Translations under genes and position numbers: made by a program
Shown: piece after piece, positions 17,005 to 25,700 of the stretch
Layout: each line of letters starts with the position of its first letter
Numbering within the stretch: the stretch's first letter is position 1
Origin: Oscillospiraceae bacterium
Lineage (GTDB): Bacteria > Bacillota > Clostridia > Oscillospirales > Ruminococcaceae
DNA length: 53,751 bases
Assembly (NCBI GenBank): GCA_029007035.1
Contig: JAQXHC010000026.1
Location: 1-53,751, forward strand
Direction: 5' to 3'
The notes under the pieces: generated by a model
The model's database searches: none
What the model was told of the DNA's origin: nothing
The model's input: the letters and a program-made list of their open reading frames with translations, nothing else

Positions 17005-17033
17005 ATTATACAACAGTGTATTTCAAAAGTCAA
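17005..17033 (-). promoter_or_regulatory. Promoter of the MATE gene
   Basis: On the minus strand TTGACT (17033-17028), 17 bases, TATAAT (17010-17005), between the GH43 stop and the MATE start. Confidence 0.75.
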
Positions 17034-17080
17034 GACGCTATATTCACCAAATCGGATTGCTTCAAGCCGTGCAAAATCGT

Positions 17081-18568
17081 TTATTTTTCCGTATCGCAAT
17101 ACTCACATATAAAATCCGTAAAGCGAGCCGTTCCGCCCTCTCCGACAGCAAAAAGTCCTATGACAACTCCTGTGAATCCGCTGGCTACCTCAGTGGAGAT
17201 ATACCGGGACTGAGCCGTACCGAGACAGTATTCGCTGTCTCCGTCGACTGCATAAAAACTGTAATTCAGATTGTCTGCACGGATAACGAGCTTAACCCGG
17301 TTGCCGCTGACATTTCTTACCTCCTCAACGGATTTAACATCGCCTATGTTCAGTTTTTTGCAGACGCGGTATGTATCTCCCTTTTCAATATACAGGTCAT
17401 AGTGATGATTCTCGTCCATGTACAGCGTAATACCTGCAATTCCACTGTCGATTTCAACCTCCGCCGAAATCCCGGCACAGAAATCAATCTGACGTATTCC
17501 GATAAATGTCGGCGATTCCAGACTGTCAAGCGTTTCGTCAGTTCCGTGAAGCACAAAGCTCCTGCTGCTCAGCTCATAATTCTCCTCGTGAGGATGGCGC
17601 AGGAAGCACCACTCGCGGCGGGGTTCCGTATTTTCAAAGGTATAGAGATTTTTCCGCTCCTGAACAAAATCTCCGCCTATTTCAAACTGCCCTACAGTCG
17701 TTCCGTTATCACCCATAGTAAACCAGCCATCCTCGCCGAAATACACCGGAGTAAGAAAAGTCTCTCTGCCAAGCTGGTGATATGGCATCCACCTGCCCAT
17801 TTGACGAAATCCAAGATGAACCGCAAACCAGCTTCCGTCGGGAGCCTGAACAAGGTCGCCGTGACCGACTCCCTGAATCTCAAATCCGCCGAGATTGCGG
17901 TTTGTGAGGACCGGATTGTACGGACAGCTTTCATATTCTCCCCAAAGCTTCTTGCTTCGGGCACAGGTTATCATGTGACCGTACTCCGTTCCGCCCTCGG
18001 CAGCCATAAGGTAATAATAACCACCTATTTTGTATACGTGAGGACTTTCAAGGTATCTTCCTCCCGAACCGTTCCAGATTGTCACACAGGGAGAAAGCCG
18101 TTCGCCTGTTTCAATGTTGATTTCGCACTGAACTACTCCGCTTCTGCCATTATCGTCTGTGCCGTTGCTGACAAAATATGCTCTGCCGTCCTCGAAATAG
18201 AGAGAGGGGTCTATTCCGTCACGGTCGATGAACACAGGCTCGGACCATTCGCCGTAGATGTCGTCGGTCCAGACATAGAAATTTTTCTCTGCGGTAACGT
18301 TTGTGGTGACCATGTAAAATCTTCCGTTATTATATCGGATAGTTGCGGCATAGATTCCGCCCGAGCTTGAAGCTCTGTCGAGAGAAATCTGACTCTTCCG
18401 CGTGATGCAGTGTCCGATCTGATGCCAATTCACAAGGTCACTGCTTTCAAAGAGAGGGACTCCCGGAAAATACTGAAACGAGCTGCAGACCATATAATAT
18501 TTTCCATTGGCGCAGCATACGCTCGGATCGGGATAAAAGCCTCTCAGTACCGGGTTTTGGTAAATCAT
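17081..18568 (-). CDS. Glycoside hydrolase family 43 (beta-xylosidase / arabinofuranosidase type)
   Basis: The product is 495 residues. ATG 18568 (MIYQNPVLRGFYPDPS) is chosen because AAGAGG lies seven bases upstream. The five-bladed GH43 propeller shows its three acidic residues: the base Asp14 in GFYPDPSVC, the pKa-modulating Asp in RDGIDPSLYF, and the acid Glu in RYLESPHVYK. A C-terminal beta-sandwich of about 200 residues follows, as in GH43 xylosidases of the NPVLRGFYPDPS type. There is no signal peptide, so it should act in the cytoplasm on imported xylo- or arabino-oligosaccharides. It stands alone; no transporter is adjacent. Confidence 0.9.
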   Translation of the reverse strand: MIYQNPVLRGFYPDPSVCCANGKYYMVCSSFQYFPGVPLFESSDLVNWHQIGHCITRKSQISLDRASSSGGIYAATIRYNNGRFYMVTTNVTAEKNFYVWTDDIYGEWSEPVFIDRDGIDPSLYFEDGRAYFVSNGTDDNGRSGVVQCEINIETGERLSPCVTIWNGSGGRYLESPHVYKIGGYYYLMAAEGGTEYGHMITCARSKKLWGEYESCPYNPVLTNRNLGGFEIQGVGHGDLVQAPDGSWFAVHLGFRQMGRWMPYHQLGRETFLTPVYFGEDGWFTMGDNGTTVGQFEIGGDFVQERKNLYTFENTEPRREWCFLRHPHEENYELSSRSFVLHGTDETLDSLESPTFIGIRQIDFCAGISAEVEIDSGIAGITLYMDENHHYDLYIEKGDTYRVCKKLNIGDVKSVEEVRNVSGNRVKLVIRADNLNYSFYAVDGDSEYCLGTAQSRYISTEVASGFTGVVIGLFAVGEGGTARFTDFICEYCDTEK

Positions 18569-18595
18569 AAAATTACCTCTTTTCATTATATTTCA

Positions 18596-18740
18596 GAGCG
18601 TGTTCACATAAAATGAATGTGTTGAGCTTTTTAGCGTATGTTTGCCGATAACAGGGCAAAAATATGCAGCACAATGACGTATGGCAGTTTTTTAGAAATC
18701 TACCCAAAATACGTGCATTACATTTTAGGCGAACTTGCTC
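18596..18740. repeat. MITE-like element (GAGCGTGTTC ends)
   Basis: The 145-bp unit begins GAGCGTGTTCACATAAAATG. Read inward from the right end it gives GAGCAAGTTCGCCTAAAATG, an imperfect terminal inverted repeat of about 20 bases. A related shorter unit lies at 39897-39995, and a lone matching end (GTGAACACGCTCT) lies at 49976-49988. Confidence 0.6.
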
Positions 18741-18822
18741 AAAACAGACTGCCGCTGCTAATCATTCATAAGGCAACAGCGCATAATGACGTGCGTATAT
18801 AGTGCGATACTGTCATAAATAT

Positions 18823-18846
18823 AACGGGCGAACATTGTCCGCCCGT
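18823..18846 (-). terminator. Terminator of the paaK-like gene
   Basis: Stem AACGGGCGAAC / GTCCGCCCGTT (with a G-U pair), about 45 bases after the stop at 18891. The U-run is weak on the minus strand. Confidence 0.6.
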
Positions 18847-18890
18847 TTTGTTATAACTTACAGCAATCTGTTTCTGACTATTTATTTATA

Positions 18891-20198
18891 TCAGTCGTGA
18901 AGCTTTCTTTTATCAATTACGCGGACAGCCTTGCCTTCGCTTCGGGTAATCGATTTGGGTGAAACAAGATGAACCTTCGGATTGATTCCAAGCATGATCT
19001 TGATCGCGGAGGCAAGCTTCTCTTCACTCTTCTGAATCTCCATAACGACGTCTGAGAAATGATTATCATTCATCTCAACGTAAATATCAAGGGTATCGGT
19101 GTTGTTTTTTCTGTCGACCTCAATGCGATAGTTGGAAGAATAGCCCTGCTCGATAAGTACTGTTTCAATCTGCGACGGGAATACATTTACGCCGCGGATA
19201 ATGAGCATATCGTCGCTTCTGCCCTTTGGCTTGGACATCTTGATAAGCGTTCTGCCGCAGGAGCACTTCTTGCGCGAAAGTACGCAGATGTCTCTTGTTC
19301 TGTAGCGGAGCAAAGGGAACGCTTCCTTGGTAAGACTGGTGAACACAAGCTCGCCGACAGAGCCTTCGGGAAGCACCTCGCCTGTATCGGGATCAATAAT
19401 TTCGGCAATAAAGTGATCCTCGTTGATGTGCATACCTGTCTGTTCACTGCACTCGAATGATACGCCGGGACCGCTGGTCTCGGTAAGACCGTAGATATCG
19501 TATGCCTTGATTCCGAGCAAATCCTCAATCTGATGACGCATTTCCTCGGTCCATGGTTCAGCTCCGAAGATGCCGGCTTTAAGCTTGATATCGTCGGTTG
19601 TATAACCCATATCGTGGAGAGTTTCACCGATATATGCGGCATATGACGGAGTGCAGCAGAGAATCGTCGAGCCTAAATCGCGCATGAACTGAATCTGTCT
19701 TTCCGTATTGCCAGAGGACATCGGAAGTGTAAGACAGCCGACCTTGTGCGAACCGCCGTTGAGTCCCGGACCGCCGGTAAACAGACCGTAACCGTAGCAC
19801 ACCTGACAAACATCATCCTTAGTACCTCCGGCAGCTGTAATAGCTCTTGCACAGCAGTCTTCCCACAGGTCAATGTCGTGCTGGGTGTAGAATGCAACTA
19901 CTCTCCTGCCTGTTGTTCCGCTTGTGGACTGGATTCTTACGCATTCTGAAAGCGGCTTTGCAAGGAGTCCGTAGGGATATGCATCGCGAAGATCCGCCTT
20001 GGTAAGAAACGGCAGTTTATGAAGGTCGTCCGTTGATTTGATGTCATCGGGAGTCACGCCCTTTTTATCCATAAGGTCACGATAATACTTCACGTTCTCA
20101 TATACGTGCTTCACCTGAGCAACGAGTCTTTCGTCCTGGAGCTTTTTCATGTCCTCTCTCGACATACACTCTATCTCTTTATTCCAATATCTTTCCAT
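18891..20198 (-). CDS. Phenylacetate-CoA ligase family protein (PaaK-like AMP-forming)
   Basis: The product is 435 residues from ATG 20198 (MERYWNKEIECMSREDMKKL), with AGGAGG nine bases upstream. It belongs to the ANL superfamily: the AMP-binding loop reads IQSTSGTTGRRVVAFYT, later motifs are KAGIFGAEPWTEEMR and DIYGLTETSGPGVSFEC, and the C-terminal domain has GRSDDMLIIRGVNVFP. It activates aryl acids (phenylacetate or indoleacetate type) to CoA thioesters via adenylates. In anaerobes this family often works with ferredoxin-linked aryl-pyruvate oxidoreductases and runs toward ATP formation; the oxidoreductase at 29649-32229 is of a different subclass, so a direct link is uncertain. Promoter at 20273-20301. 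Confidence 0.9.
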   Translation of the reverse strand: MERYWNKEIECMSREDMKKLQDERLVAQVKHVYENVKYYRDLMDKKGVTPDDIKSTDDLHKLPFLTKADLRDAYPYGLLAKPLSECVRIQSTSGTTGRRVVAFYTQHDIDLWEDCCARAITAAGGTKDDVCQVCYGYGLFTGGPGLNGGSHKVGCLTLPMSSGNTERQIQFMRDLGSTILCCTPSYAAYIGETLHDMGYTTDDIKLKAGIFGAEPWTEEMRHQIEDLLGIKAYDIYGLTETSGPGVSFECSEQTGMHINEDHFIAEIIDPDTGEVLPEGSVGELVFTSLTKEAFPLLRYRTRDICVLSRKKCSCGRTLIKMSKPKGRSDDMLIIRGVNVFPSQIETVLIEQGYSSNYRIEVDRKNNTDTLDIYVEMNDNHFSDVVMEIQKSEEKLASAIKIMLGINPKVHLVSPKSITRSEGKAVRVIDKRKLHD

Positions 20199-20272
20199 GG
20201 GAAGATTCCTCCTGATCATGTCGGCGGTTTTCAATTTCAGACAAAACCCGCCGATAAAATTATAGCATATAT

Positions 20273-20301
20273 ATTTTATCACCAAATCAGAAATGTGTCA
20301 A
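20273..20301 (-). promoter_or_regulatory. Promoter of the paaK-like gene
   Basis: On the minus strand TTGACA (20301-20296), 17 bases, TAAAAT (20278-20273). Confidence 0.75.
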
Positions 20302-20398
20302 CATTTTATACTAATCTTGCCGCAATTTTGTAATGCCTGCACTAACATTCCGCTCTCATACAGTCATTTTATACAAAAATTTCACTCAGAATCCCACT

Positions 20399-20440
20399 GA
20401 AAAGCCCCTGCTTCTCATAAAGAGATGCAGGGGTTTTTAA
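20399..20440 (-). terminator. Terminator of the TPM/zinc-ribbon operon
   Basis: The stem AAAGCCCCTGC / GCAGGGGTTTTT, with an inner TTCTC / GAGA pairing, lies 14 bases after the TPM gene stop on the minus strand. Confidence 0.8.
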
Positions 20441-20453
20441 GGCTGATGTACAA

Positions 20454-21371
20454 TTATCGGTGACCGCCGCCTCCGCCGCCGTGAGAGCCGCCTCCGCCGC
20501 CGTGGCCGCCGCCTCCGTGACCGCCGCCTCCGCCGCTCGACTCAATTTTCACCTTTGTGGTATGCGCGCGGATAAAAATATCTTCGCGGCGCGTGAATTT
20601 CGATTCATCACGGGAAACATATACGCTGGGATTGCAGCTCGGCTTGAATTTATAGTGGGATTTGCCGGCAAAATAGCATATAATCGCGACAATAATCCCG
20701 ATAAAAAGCGATATACCGAGATTCATAAGTATAAGTGCGGGCGGCTTAGACGATGTTATAACCGTCTCTCCGTTCTTATAATAGATATATTTATCCGTAT
20801 AGGTGTCGTGATAATACTCTAAAGCCCCGGGTTCCCTGCTGCCGTAGGATTCCATAACACTGCAGATTGTCCTGATACCCCGTTCGATTTGATCGGGAGT
20901 TATCTCTTCGCCCGACGCAGGCAAATCACGGAAAATAATAGGCAGCATTGAATTTTCAATAGTATCTGCGGAATAAAGCAGAATTGCCTTGCCTGCCCTT
21001 GAAATTCTGTCGTATGGACTGTACTGTCCTGACAAATCCATGTAATAGAGTGCGCCGTCGGTGTCCTTGCCGAAGATCCTGTCGTATTCCTCATCGGAAA
21101 AGACATCGGTATCGTAATCGCTGCGGGCAGTTCCGCTGAGATAAACAGCTATGTAGATTTCAAGCTTTTCCGAAGTCTCACGGATAATCTCGTTCAGCTC
21201 ATCTTCGGTTTCATCGTCAAAAATACCAACATCGTCGTAAACGCGGCAAAGCTCAATATTATCATCATCGAATCCCTGCGCTGACGATTTAGCCGCATTG
21301 GCTGCCAGTGTACAGAACGGAAGCATCATAGCCGCAGTCAGAAAAGCAACAAGAATTTTCCTGATTCTCAT
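20454..21371 (-). CDS. TPM-domain membrane protein with Gly/His-rich tail
   Basis: The 305-residue protein has a signal peptide (residues 1-26, cleavage near ANAA), an extracellular TPM domain (about 40-165, including RVYDDVGIFDDETEDELN and IYIAVYLSG), one membrane helix (about 216-236, ILMNLGISLFIGIIVAIICYF), and a cytoplasmic tail ending in a low-complexity (Gly)4-6-His repeat. It resembles YgcG-type proteins, usually linked to membrane quality control; the tail could bind metal, since His takes the place of the Ser/Phe common in YgcG tails. It overlaps the zinc-ribbon gene by 4 bases (ATGA), so the two are translationally coupled. The function is not established. Confidence 0.8.
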   Translation of the reverse strand: MRIRKILVAFLTAAMMLPFCTLAANAAKSSAQGFDDDNIELCRVYDDVGIFDDETEDELNEIIRETSEKLEIYIAVYLSGTARSDYDTDVFSDEEYDRIFGKDTDGALYYMDLSGQYSPYDRISRAGKAILLYSADTIENSMLPIIFRDLPASGEEITPDQIERGIRTICSVMESYGSREPGALEYYHDTYTDKYIYYKNGETVITSSKPPALILMNLGISLFIGIIVAIICYFAGKSHYKFKPSCNPSVYVSRDESKFTRREDIFIRAHTTKVKIESSGGGGGHGGGGHGGGGGSHGGGGGGHR

Positions 21372-22534
21372 AGAATAAACCCTCCAATCAGCATACCAAG
21401 TATGGTTACACCGGCGGCAATTCCAGCACAGGCAAGCGCAAGCTTTTTCTTATCAAGCGGAGGGGTTCCGGCTAATTTTCCGGTCTGACCGTTGACGGCA
21501 AAGGAATAAACCTCGCCCTTGTATTTATAGGTCATGAACCAGACAGGAAGAATCATATACTGCCATTTGGTCTGCATAATGTTATAGCGTTCGCTGAGAG
21601 GACTGACCGAGCTGTAGCCTGCAACGCTTCCACGTATGATGCCCTTTGCGGCTTCGGTAGCACGGTTTCTTATTCTCGGAAAGACCGCAGCCTTGTCAAC
21701 ATCGTATTTATCGGCGTAGAATCCGCTGAGATAGGACATTGAGAAATCCTTTGCAGCCTTATAATCAAACGGTTCTATCGACTCCATAAGCAGGTCGTCG
21801 ATTTTGCTTTCGCCGTCAGCGGGAATACCGTCAGTAAAAATATTTGCATTGCGGTAGATTCGGTATTCCTTAGTCTCGGTATATCGGTAGCTGCCAGATG
21901 ACCACGAACGTACCTTTTTGCCGATAGCCTCGTAATTAGCGGTCATATCGCAGTCTGCGACCCAGAACGGCACGTAGAGTCCCGTCATTTTTTCAAGCTG
22001 CTTTTCGCTGTTGAAATCTCGCGGCAAAAACCAGCGCTTGGAGCACCAATTCTTGAATTTATCAATTGCGTTCTCTCTTGTAAGACGGAAGCCAATGACC
22101 TTGGACGGCTTATATTCGCCTGACAATCTGCCTGCAAGGATTACCGGCTCATGGCAGTAGTAGCAGAAAGTTGCCGTCTGCTGATCATCGGCAATAATTT
22201 CCGCTCCGCAGCTTGCACAGCGATAAATATTGGTATGATTTTCAAACTCCTCGCGATGTTTTACTTCGTCAGCATCGGGAATGCTGTTTTCGGCGTGCTC
22301 GCAGATCACTTTGATTTCAGCTTCGGAAAAGTGGCTGTCACAGTAGTCGCAGCCGAAATCCTGCGTTTCAGGCTTGAACGTAAGTTCCGCGCCGCAGTTG
22401 GGGCATTTATATTTTGTTGCAAGAATTTTATCTCCCTCGGCTTTGCCGAATGCCGCAGCATCGGCAGCCCGAAGCTCTTTTTCCCTTTCGGCTGCAGCTT
22501 TAAGGGTATCAGTTGCGGTGCTGATGTCCTCCAA
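21368..22534 (-). CDS. Double zinc-ribbon membrane protein (TPM partner)
   Basis: The 388-residue protein starts at TTG 22534, supported by GGAGG seven bases upstream. Two zinc ribbons are visible: CPNCGAELTFKPETQDFGC with DYC (about residues 44-66), and CASCGAEIIADDQQTATFCYYC (about 105-126). A middle region of about 210 residues has conserved aromatic residues (KNWCSKRWFLPRDF, GLYVPFWVADCDM, YMILPVWFMTYKYKGEVYSF). One membrane helix ends the chain (LALACAGIAAGVTILGMLIGGFIL). Similar proteins pair with TPM or SPFH proteins in Firmicutes. It is coupled to the TPM gene by a 4-base overlap. The partner relation is supported by the overlap; the function is unknown. Confidence 0.8.
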   Translation of the reverse strand: MEDISTATDTLKAAAEREKELRAADAAAFGKAEGDKILATKYKCPNCGAELTFKPETQDFGCDYCDSHFSEAEIKVICEHAENSIPDADEVKHREEFENHTNIYRCASCGAEIIADDQQTATFCYYCHEPVILAGRLSGEYKPSKVIGFRLTRENAIDKFKNWCSKRWFLPRDFNSEKQLEKMTGLYVPFWVADCDMTANYEAIGKKVRSWSSGSYRYTETKEYRIYRNANIFTDGIPADGESKIDDLLMESIEPFDYKAAKDFSMSYLSGFYADKYDVDKAAVFPRIRNRATEAAKGIIRGSVAGYSSVSPLSERYNIMQTKWQYMILPVWFMTYKYKGEVYSFAVNGQTGKLAGTPPLDKKKLALACAGIAAGVTILGMLIGGFIL

Positions 22535-22570
22535 AATAATCCCTCCGATTCATGTTAATTTTATATTATA

Positions 22571-22599
22571 ATTATATCATAACATTCCTCATAATGCAA
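22571..22599 (-). promoter_or_regulatory. Promoter of the zinc-ribbon/TPM operon
   Basis: On the minus strand TTGCAT (22599-22594), 17 bases, TATAAT (22576-22571). Confidence 0.7.
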
Positions 22600-22685
22600 G
22601 TATCAGAAAAAATTATTTCTCAAATTCTTATTTCCACACATACTTTCGGAATCCGCATATACAGCGGGACTGAACAGGCGCTTAA

Positions 22686-22724
22686 AGAAAAATCGTTATG
22701 CCCTGACGCAGAGCATAACGATTT
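22686..22724 (-). terminator. Terminator of the amidase-dockerin gene
   Basis: The perfect stem AAATCGTTATG / CATAACGATTT has a U-rich tail on the minus strand. It lies directly after the stop at 22728. Confidence 0.85.
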
Positions 22725-22727
22725 ATC

Positions 22728-23846
22728 CTATCTTGATTCATACCATTCTATCAGATTCTTTTCCTCTCCGCCCGTGGACGTATACGCATAAAACGCCAAT
22801 ATCAGCGAAGTATCGGAAGCATCGATGACTCCGTCCCCGTTAACATCGGCGGAGACAAGCTGATATTCATTGAACAGCTGTTCTCCTCCTGTTGATAAGC
22901 ACGCATATTCCATAAGCGTATATGTCGCGTCCGTTGCGTCGACCAGATTGTCCCCGTCAATGTCTCCGGGCAAAAGCTCATGCTGCGGTGAGGGAATAAC
23001 TACCGGCTCCGGCTCGGGATATTCCCTCGCCTTTATTTCGCTGAAATACCCGTAAATCACTGCCGCTTCTTCTTTCGCGAGAGTTCTGAGATTGTTGTCG
23101 TTATAAAGCCAGAGCGTGGCTTTGTAGTTCGTATGACATGAGTGTTCAAGCAGTATTCCGGGCGTGCCCACATATCTTGAGGCAAACAGGACGCTGTACC
23201 ATTCGTCATCCATAATGCCGTTTTTATCGTGATCCTCGGTGCCCTTTCTCTGTTCAACCGTGCCTTTGCGGCTTGTCCCCATTACATCTGAAACCTTTGC
23301 CGATAAAAGTCTGCCCATATCCTTGCTCACATCGTCGATCGTCGTCCACGGAAGATCCTGGTATACCAGAGCGAGCGGATTATCTGCCGACGAGTCAGCC
23401 ATTGCATTGCTGTGCATCGATATAAAGAAATCATACCCCTTGGAGCTGAAGCCTCTGGCATTGAGTCCGGGATTGTCGTCAAGAGACGTCTTTGTAAGGT
23501 CGGCATGTACGCCGAGAGCCTGAAGCTCCTGCTGAAGATAATTTGAAAGCTTCCACGTCATTACGCTCTCCCAGTACGGTGAATATACGGGAGACTGATT
23601 ATAATAGGAAAAATGTCCCGGATCGATCATAACCTTAATTATTCGTCCGTCCAGATTCTTAACCTTATCGTTTACCGGCACTTCATCGGGAGACGAAAGC
23701 GTCGTTCCCTGATAACGCTGATTGCTCTCTCCCATAACACTTTCAAACGATATATGTGATTCGGCTGAGCATACGGTTAACGCAGAGGAATTACCGCATA
23801 AAACCACCGCACACCCTATTAAAGACAGAATAATCCTTTTCAGCAT
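22728..23846 (-). CDS. Secreted N-acetylmuramoyl-L-alanine amidase with C-terminal type I dockerin
   Basis: The 372-residue protein has a signal peptide (about 1-28) and an Amidase_3 domain (about 70-270). Zinc ligands are in VMIDPGHFS, in SPYWESVMTW and in FISMHSNAM; the catalytic Glu is in GILLEHSCH. The amidase cleaves the MurNAc-L-Ala bond of peptidoglycan. After a Pro-rich linker, a dockerin of about 70 residues follows, with two calcium loops: DIDGDNLVDATDATYTL and DVNGDGVIDASDTSLIL. Dockerins attach proteins to cohesins of cellulosomal scaffoldins or the cell surface. AGGAGG precedes ATG 23846, with a promoter at 23925-23953. A dockerin on a wall hydrolase is unusual compared with glycosidases. 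Confidence 0.92.
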   Translation of the reverse strand: MLKRIILSLIGCAVVLCGNSSALTVCSAESHISFESVMGESNQRYQGTTLSSPDEVPVNDKVKNLDGRIIKVMIDPGHFSYYNQSPVYSPYWESVMTWKLSNYLQQELQALGVHADLTKTSLDDNPGLNARGFSSKGYDFFISMHSNAMADSSADNPLALVYQDLPWTTIDDVSKDMGRLLSAKVSDVMGTSRKGTVEQRKGTEDHDKNGIMDDEWYSVLFASRYVGTPGILLEHSCHTNYKATLWLYNDNNLRTLAKEEAAVIYGYFSEIKAREYPEPEPVVIPSPQHELLPGDIDGDNLVDATDATYTLMEYACLSTGGEQLFNEYQLVSADVNGDGVIDASDTSLILAFYAYTSTGGEEKNLIEWYESR

Positions 23847-23924
23847 TTTGATTTCCTCCTAAAAGCAGACGCAATGTCCGATACACCTCAGATATGACAA
23901 TAATCACGCCGCATAACCTTAAAT

Positions 23925-23953
23925 ATAATAGCACGAAGTCCGTATTTTGTCAA
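23925..23953 (-). promoter_or_regulatory. Promoter of the amidase-dockerin gene
   Basis: On the minus strand TTGACA (23953-23948), 17 bases, TATTAT (23930-23925). Confidence 0.7.
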
Positions 23954-24008
23954 ATACAACAAGCTTCCGCCTGAGCCATGGTTTCCGAAAAAGATCGGCA
24001 GAATTTGC

Positions 24009-24037
24009 TTGACAAATTTGTTGAAACAGTTTATAAT
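24009..24037 (+). promoter_or_regulatory. Citrate synthase promoter
   Basis: TTGACA (24009-24014), 17 bases, TATAAT (24032-24037): a consensus promoter. The leader of about 105 bases shows no strong structure. Confidence 0.85.
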
Positions 24038-24151
24038 ATGTTTATATAGTATAAAATGGGGATAATAATACTCTTTGTTTTTGGGAGAATTTCTCACAAT
24101 GCAGAGGCACACAGGAATATACACACAAAGACGGAAAGGAAGATGATAAAA

Positions 24152-25510
24152 ATGTCAGAATACGGATTTTCAAAGATCACCCCGCTCATCAGCGAGCTTG
24201 CCGAAAAATCTATGAACGGCTACAGAATAGCCCCCGAGCTTTATACAAAATTCGATGTTAAGCGGGGACTGCGCGATATCGACGGAAGCGGAGTTGTTGC
24301 CGGACTTACCAACATCAGCACAATAAAAGTCCTTGACAAGCCCGACGGAGTCCGCAATCACGGCGACGGAAAGCTCTATTACCGCGGTTACGACGTAGAG
24401 GATATCGTCGCGGGCTTCATTAAAAACAAGCGGTTCGGATTTGAAGAAACTATTTATCTTCTTCTTTTCGGAGATTTGCCCTCCGATGATGAGCTTGCCG
24501 CATTCAGAAAAACTCTTGCGGATTTCAGGACACTCCCCACTACATTCACCCGTGATATCATCATGAAAGCTCCCAGCGACAATATGATGAACACCCTCGC
24601 GAAATGCGTTCTCGCCCTCTATTCATATGACGATGCTGCGAACGATATTTCGATTCCGAACGTGCTGCGTCAGTGTATTGAACTGATCACGCTTTTCCCG
24701 GTGCTGGCTGTCTACGGTTATCAGGCTTACAGCTACTATAAAAATGACGAGAGTCTCTGTATACACAAACCCCGTCCGGATCTCTCAATTGCCGAGAATA
24801 TTCTGTATATGCTCCGTCCCGACTGCAGCTATACAGAGCTTGAAGCGCGTATTCTCGACCTTGCCCTCGTACTCCATGCCGAACACGGCGGCGGAAACAA
24901 TTCAACATTTACCGTTCATGTCGTTTCGTCCTCGGGTACGGACACCTATTCCACGATCGCCGCGGCTCTCGGTTCGCTCAAAGGTCCGAAGCACGGCGGC
25001 GCAAATATCAAGGTTGCACTGATGTTCGATGACATGAAGAAAAACATCAGGGACTGGACTGACGAAGAAGAAGTCGGGGATTATCTCCGCAAGCTTCTCC
25101 ATAAAGAAGCGTTTGACCGTGCAGGTCTTATCTACGGCATGGGTCACGCAGTTTATTCTCAGTCCGACCCCCGCGCCAAGGTTTTTAAGGCATTCGTTGA
25201 AAAACTCTCCGCCGAAAAAGGCAGACTCGAAGAATTTGCCCTCTATTCGCTGGTTGAGAACCTTGCACCTAAAATTATCGCTGAGGAACGCCGGATTTAC
25301 AAGGGAGTCTGTGCAAACGTTGATTTCTACAGCGGCTTCGTTTATCGTATGCTTGGCATTCCCGACGAGCTGTTTACACCGATTTTCGCTACATCGCGCA
25401 TCGCAGGATGGTCGGCTCACCGCATCGAGGAGCTTATAAATTCCAATAAAATCATCCGTCCTGCATATAAGGCAGTTTCACCTTTACGTGAATATAAATT
25501 TAATGACTGA
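24152..25510 (+). CDS. Citrate synthase
   Basis: The 452-residue enzyme condenses acetyl-CoA and oxaloacetate to citrate, the entry to 2-oxoglutarate and glutamate in an incomplete TCA cycle. Active-site motifs are ALVLHAEHGGGNNSTFT (His), GPKHGGAN (His), GMGHAVYSQSDPRA and NVDFYSGFVYRMLGI, which holds the catalytic Asp. ATG 24152 (MSEYGFSKITPLISEL) is preferred because AGGAAG lies nine bases upstream; ATG 24143 overlaps that spacing. It has its own promoter. No aconitase or isocitrate dehydrogenase genes lie in the window. The enzyme could be citrate or methylcitrate type; the sequence looks closer to standard type I citrate synthases of clostridia. Confidence 0.93.
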   Translation: MSEYGFSKITPLISELAEKSMNGYRIAPELYTKFDVKRGLRDIDGSGVVAGLTNISTIKVLDKPDGVRNHGDGKLYYRGYDVEDIVAGFIKNKRFGFEETIYLLLFGDLPSDDELAAFRKTLADFRTLPTTFTRDIIMKAPSDNMMNTLAKCVLALYSYDDAANDISIPNVLRQCIELITLFPVLAVYGYQAYSYYKNDESLCIHKPRPDLSIAENILYMLRPDCSYTELEARILDLALVLHAEHGGGNNSTFTVHVVSSSGTDTYSTIAAALGSLKGPKHGGANIKVALMFDDMKKNIRDWTDEEEVGDYLRKLLHKEAFDRAGLIYGMGHAVYSQSDPRAKVFKAFVEKLSAEKGRLEEFALYSLVENLAPKIIAEERRIYKGVCANVDFYSGFVYRMLGIPDELFTPIFATSRIAGWSAHRIEELINSNKIIRPAYKAVSPLREYKFND

Positions 25511-25700
25511 TGATAATTCCGTTTTTTTTACTCTCCCATAAGGCACTGACCGCCGGAATCTTATTGAAGCTTATGCTCGCTCACAGATGAGCAGGATCGG
25601 ATTTATCCAAAGGTCAGGCACTTCCGCCGCGAAAAAAGCGGAAAAGAAGCCGGAATTCTGATAAATACAGTATCATAATAACCGAAAGGGCTGAATATAT
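25511..25700 (+). other. Structured gap before the epimerase gene
   Basis: The 190-base gap has a T-run just after the citrate synthase stop, two short hairpins (CTTCCGC / GCGGAAAAG and GCTC / GAGC) and twin CCGGAAT segments. It matches no riboswitch class I recognise and no clear promoter is present, so partial read-through from citrate synthase is possible. Confidence 0.35.

Larger units (their letters stand above)
18569..18890. other. Gene-free stretch with a repeat element and a terminator
   Basis: This stretch holds the inverted-repeat unit at 18596-18740, about 80 bases of weak repeat-like sequence (including TAAGGCAACAGCGCAT) and the terminator at 18823-18846. No gene is visible. Confidence 0.5.

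Noticed and set aside
17057..18370. Long plus-strand frame of 437 codons
   Set aside because: It lies antisense to the GH43 gene, which has catalytic motifs and an RBS; the plus frame shows no family signal.
20460..20540. Short tandem repeats that could suggest a CRISPR or satellite
   Set aside because: They encode the Gly/His tail of the TPM protein; units are 15-18 bases without spacers.
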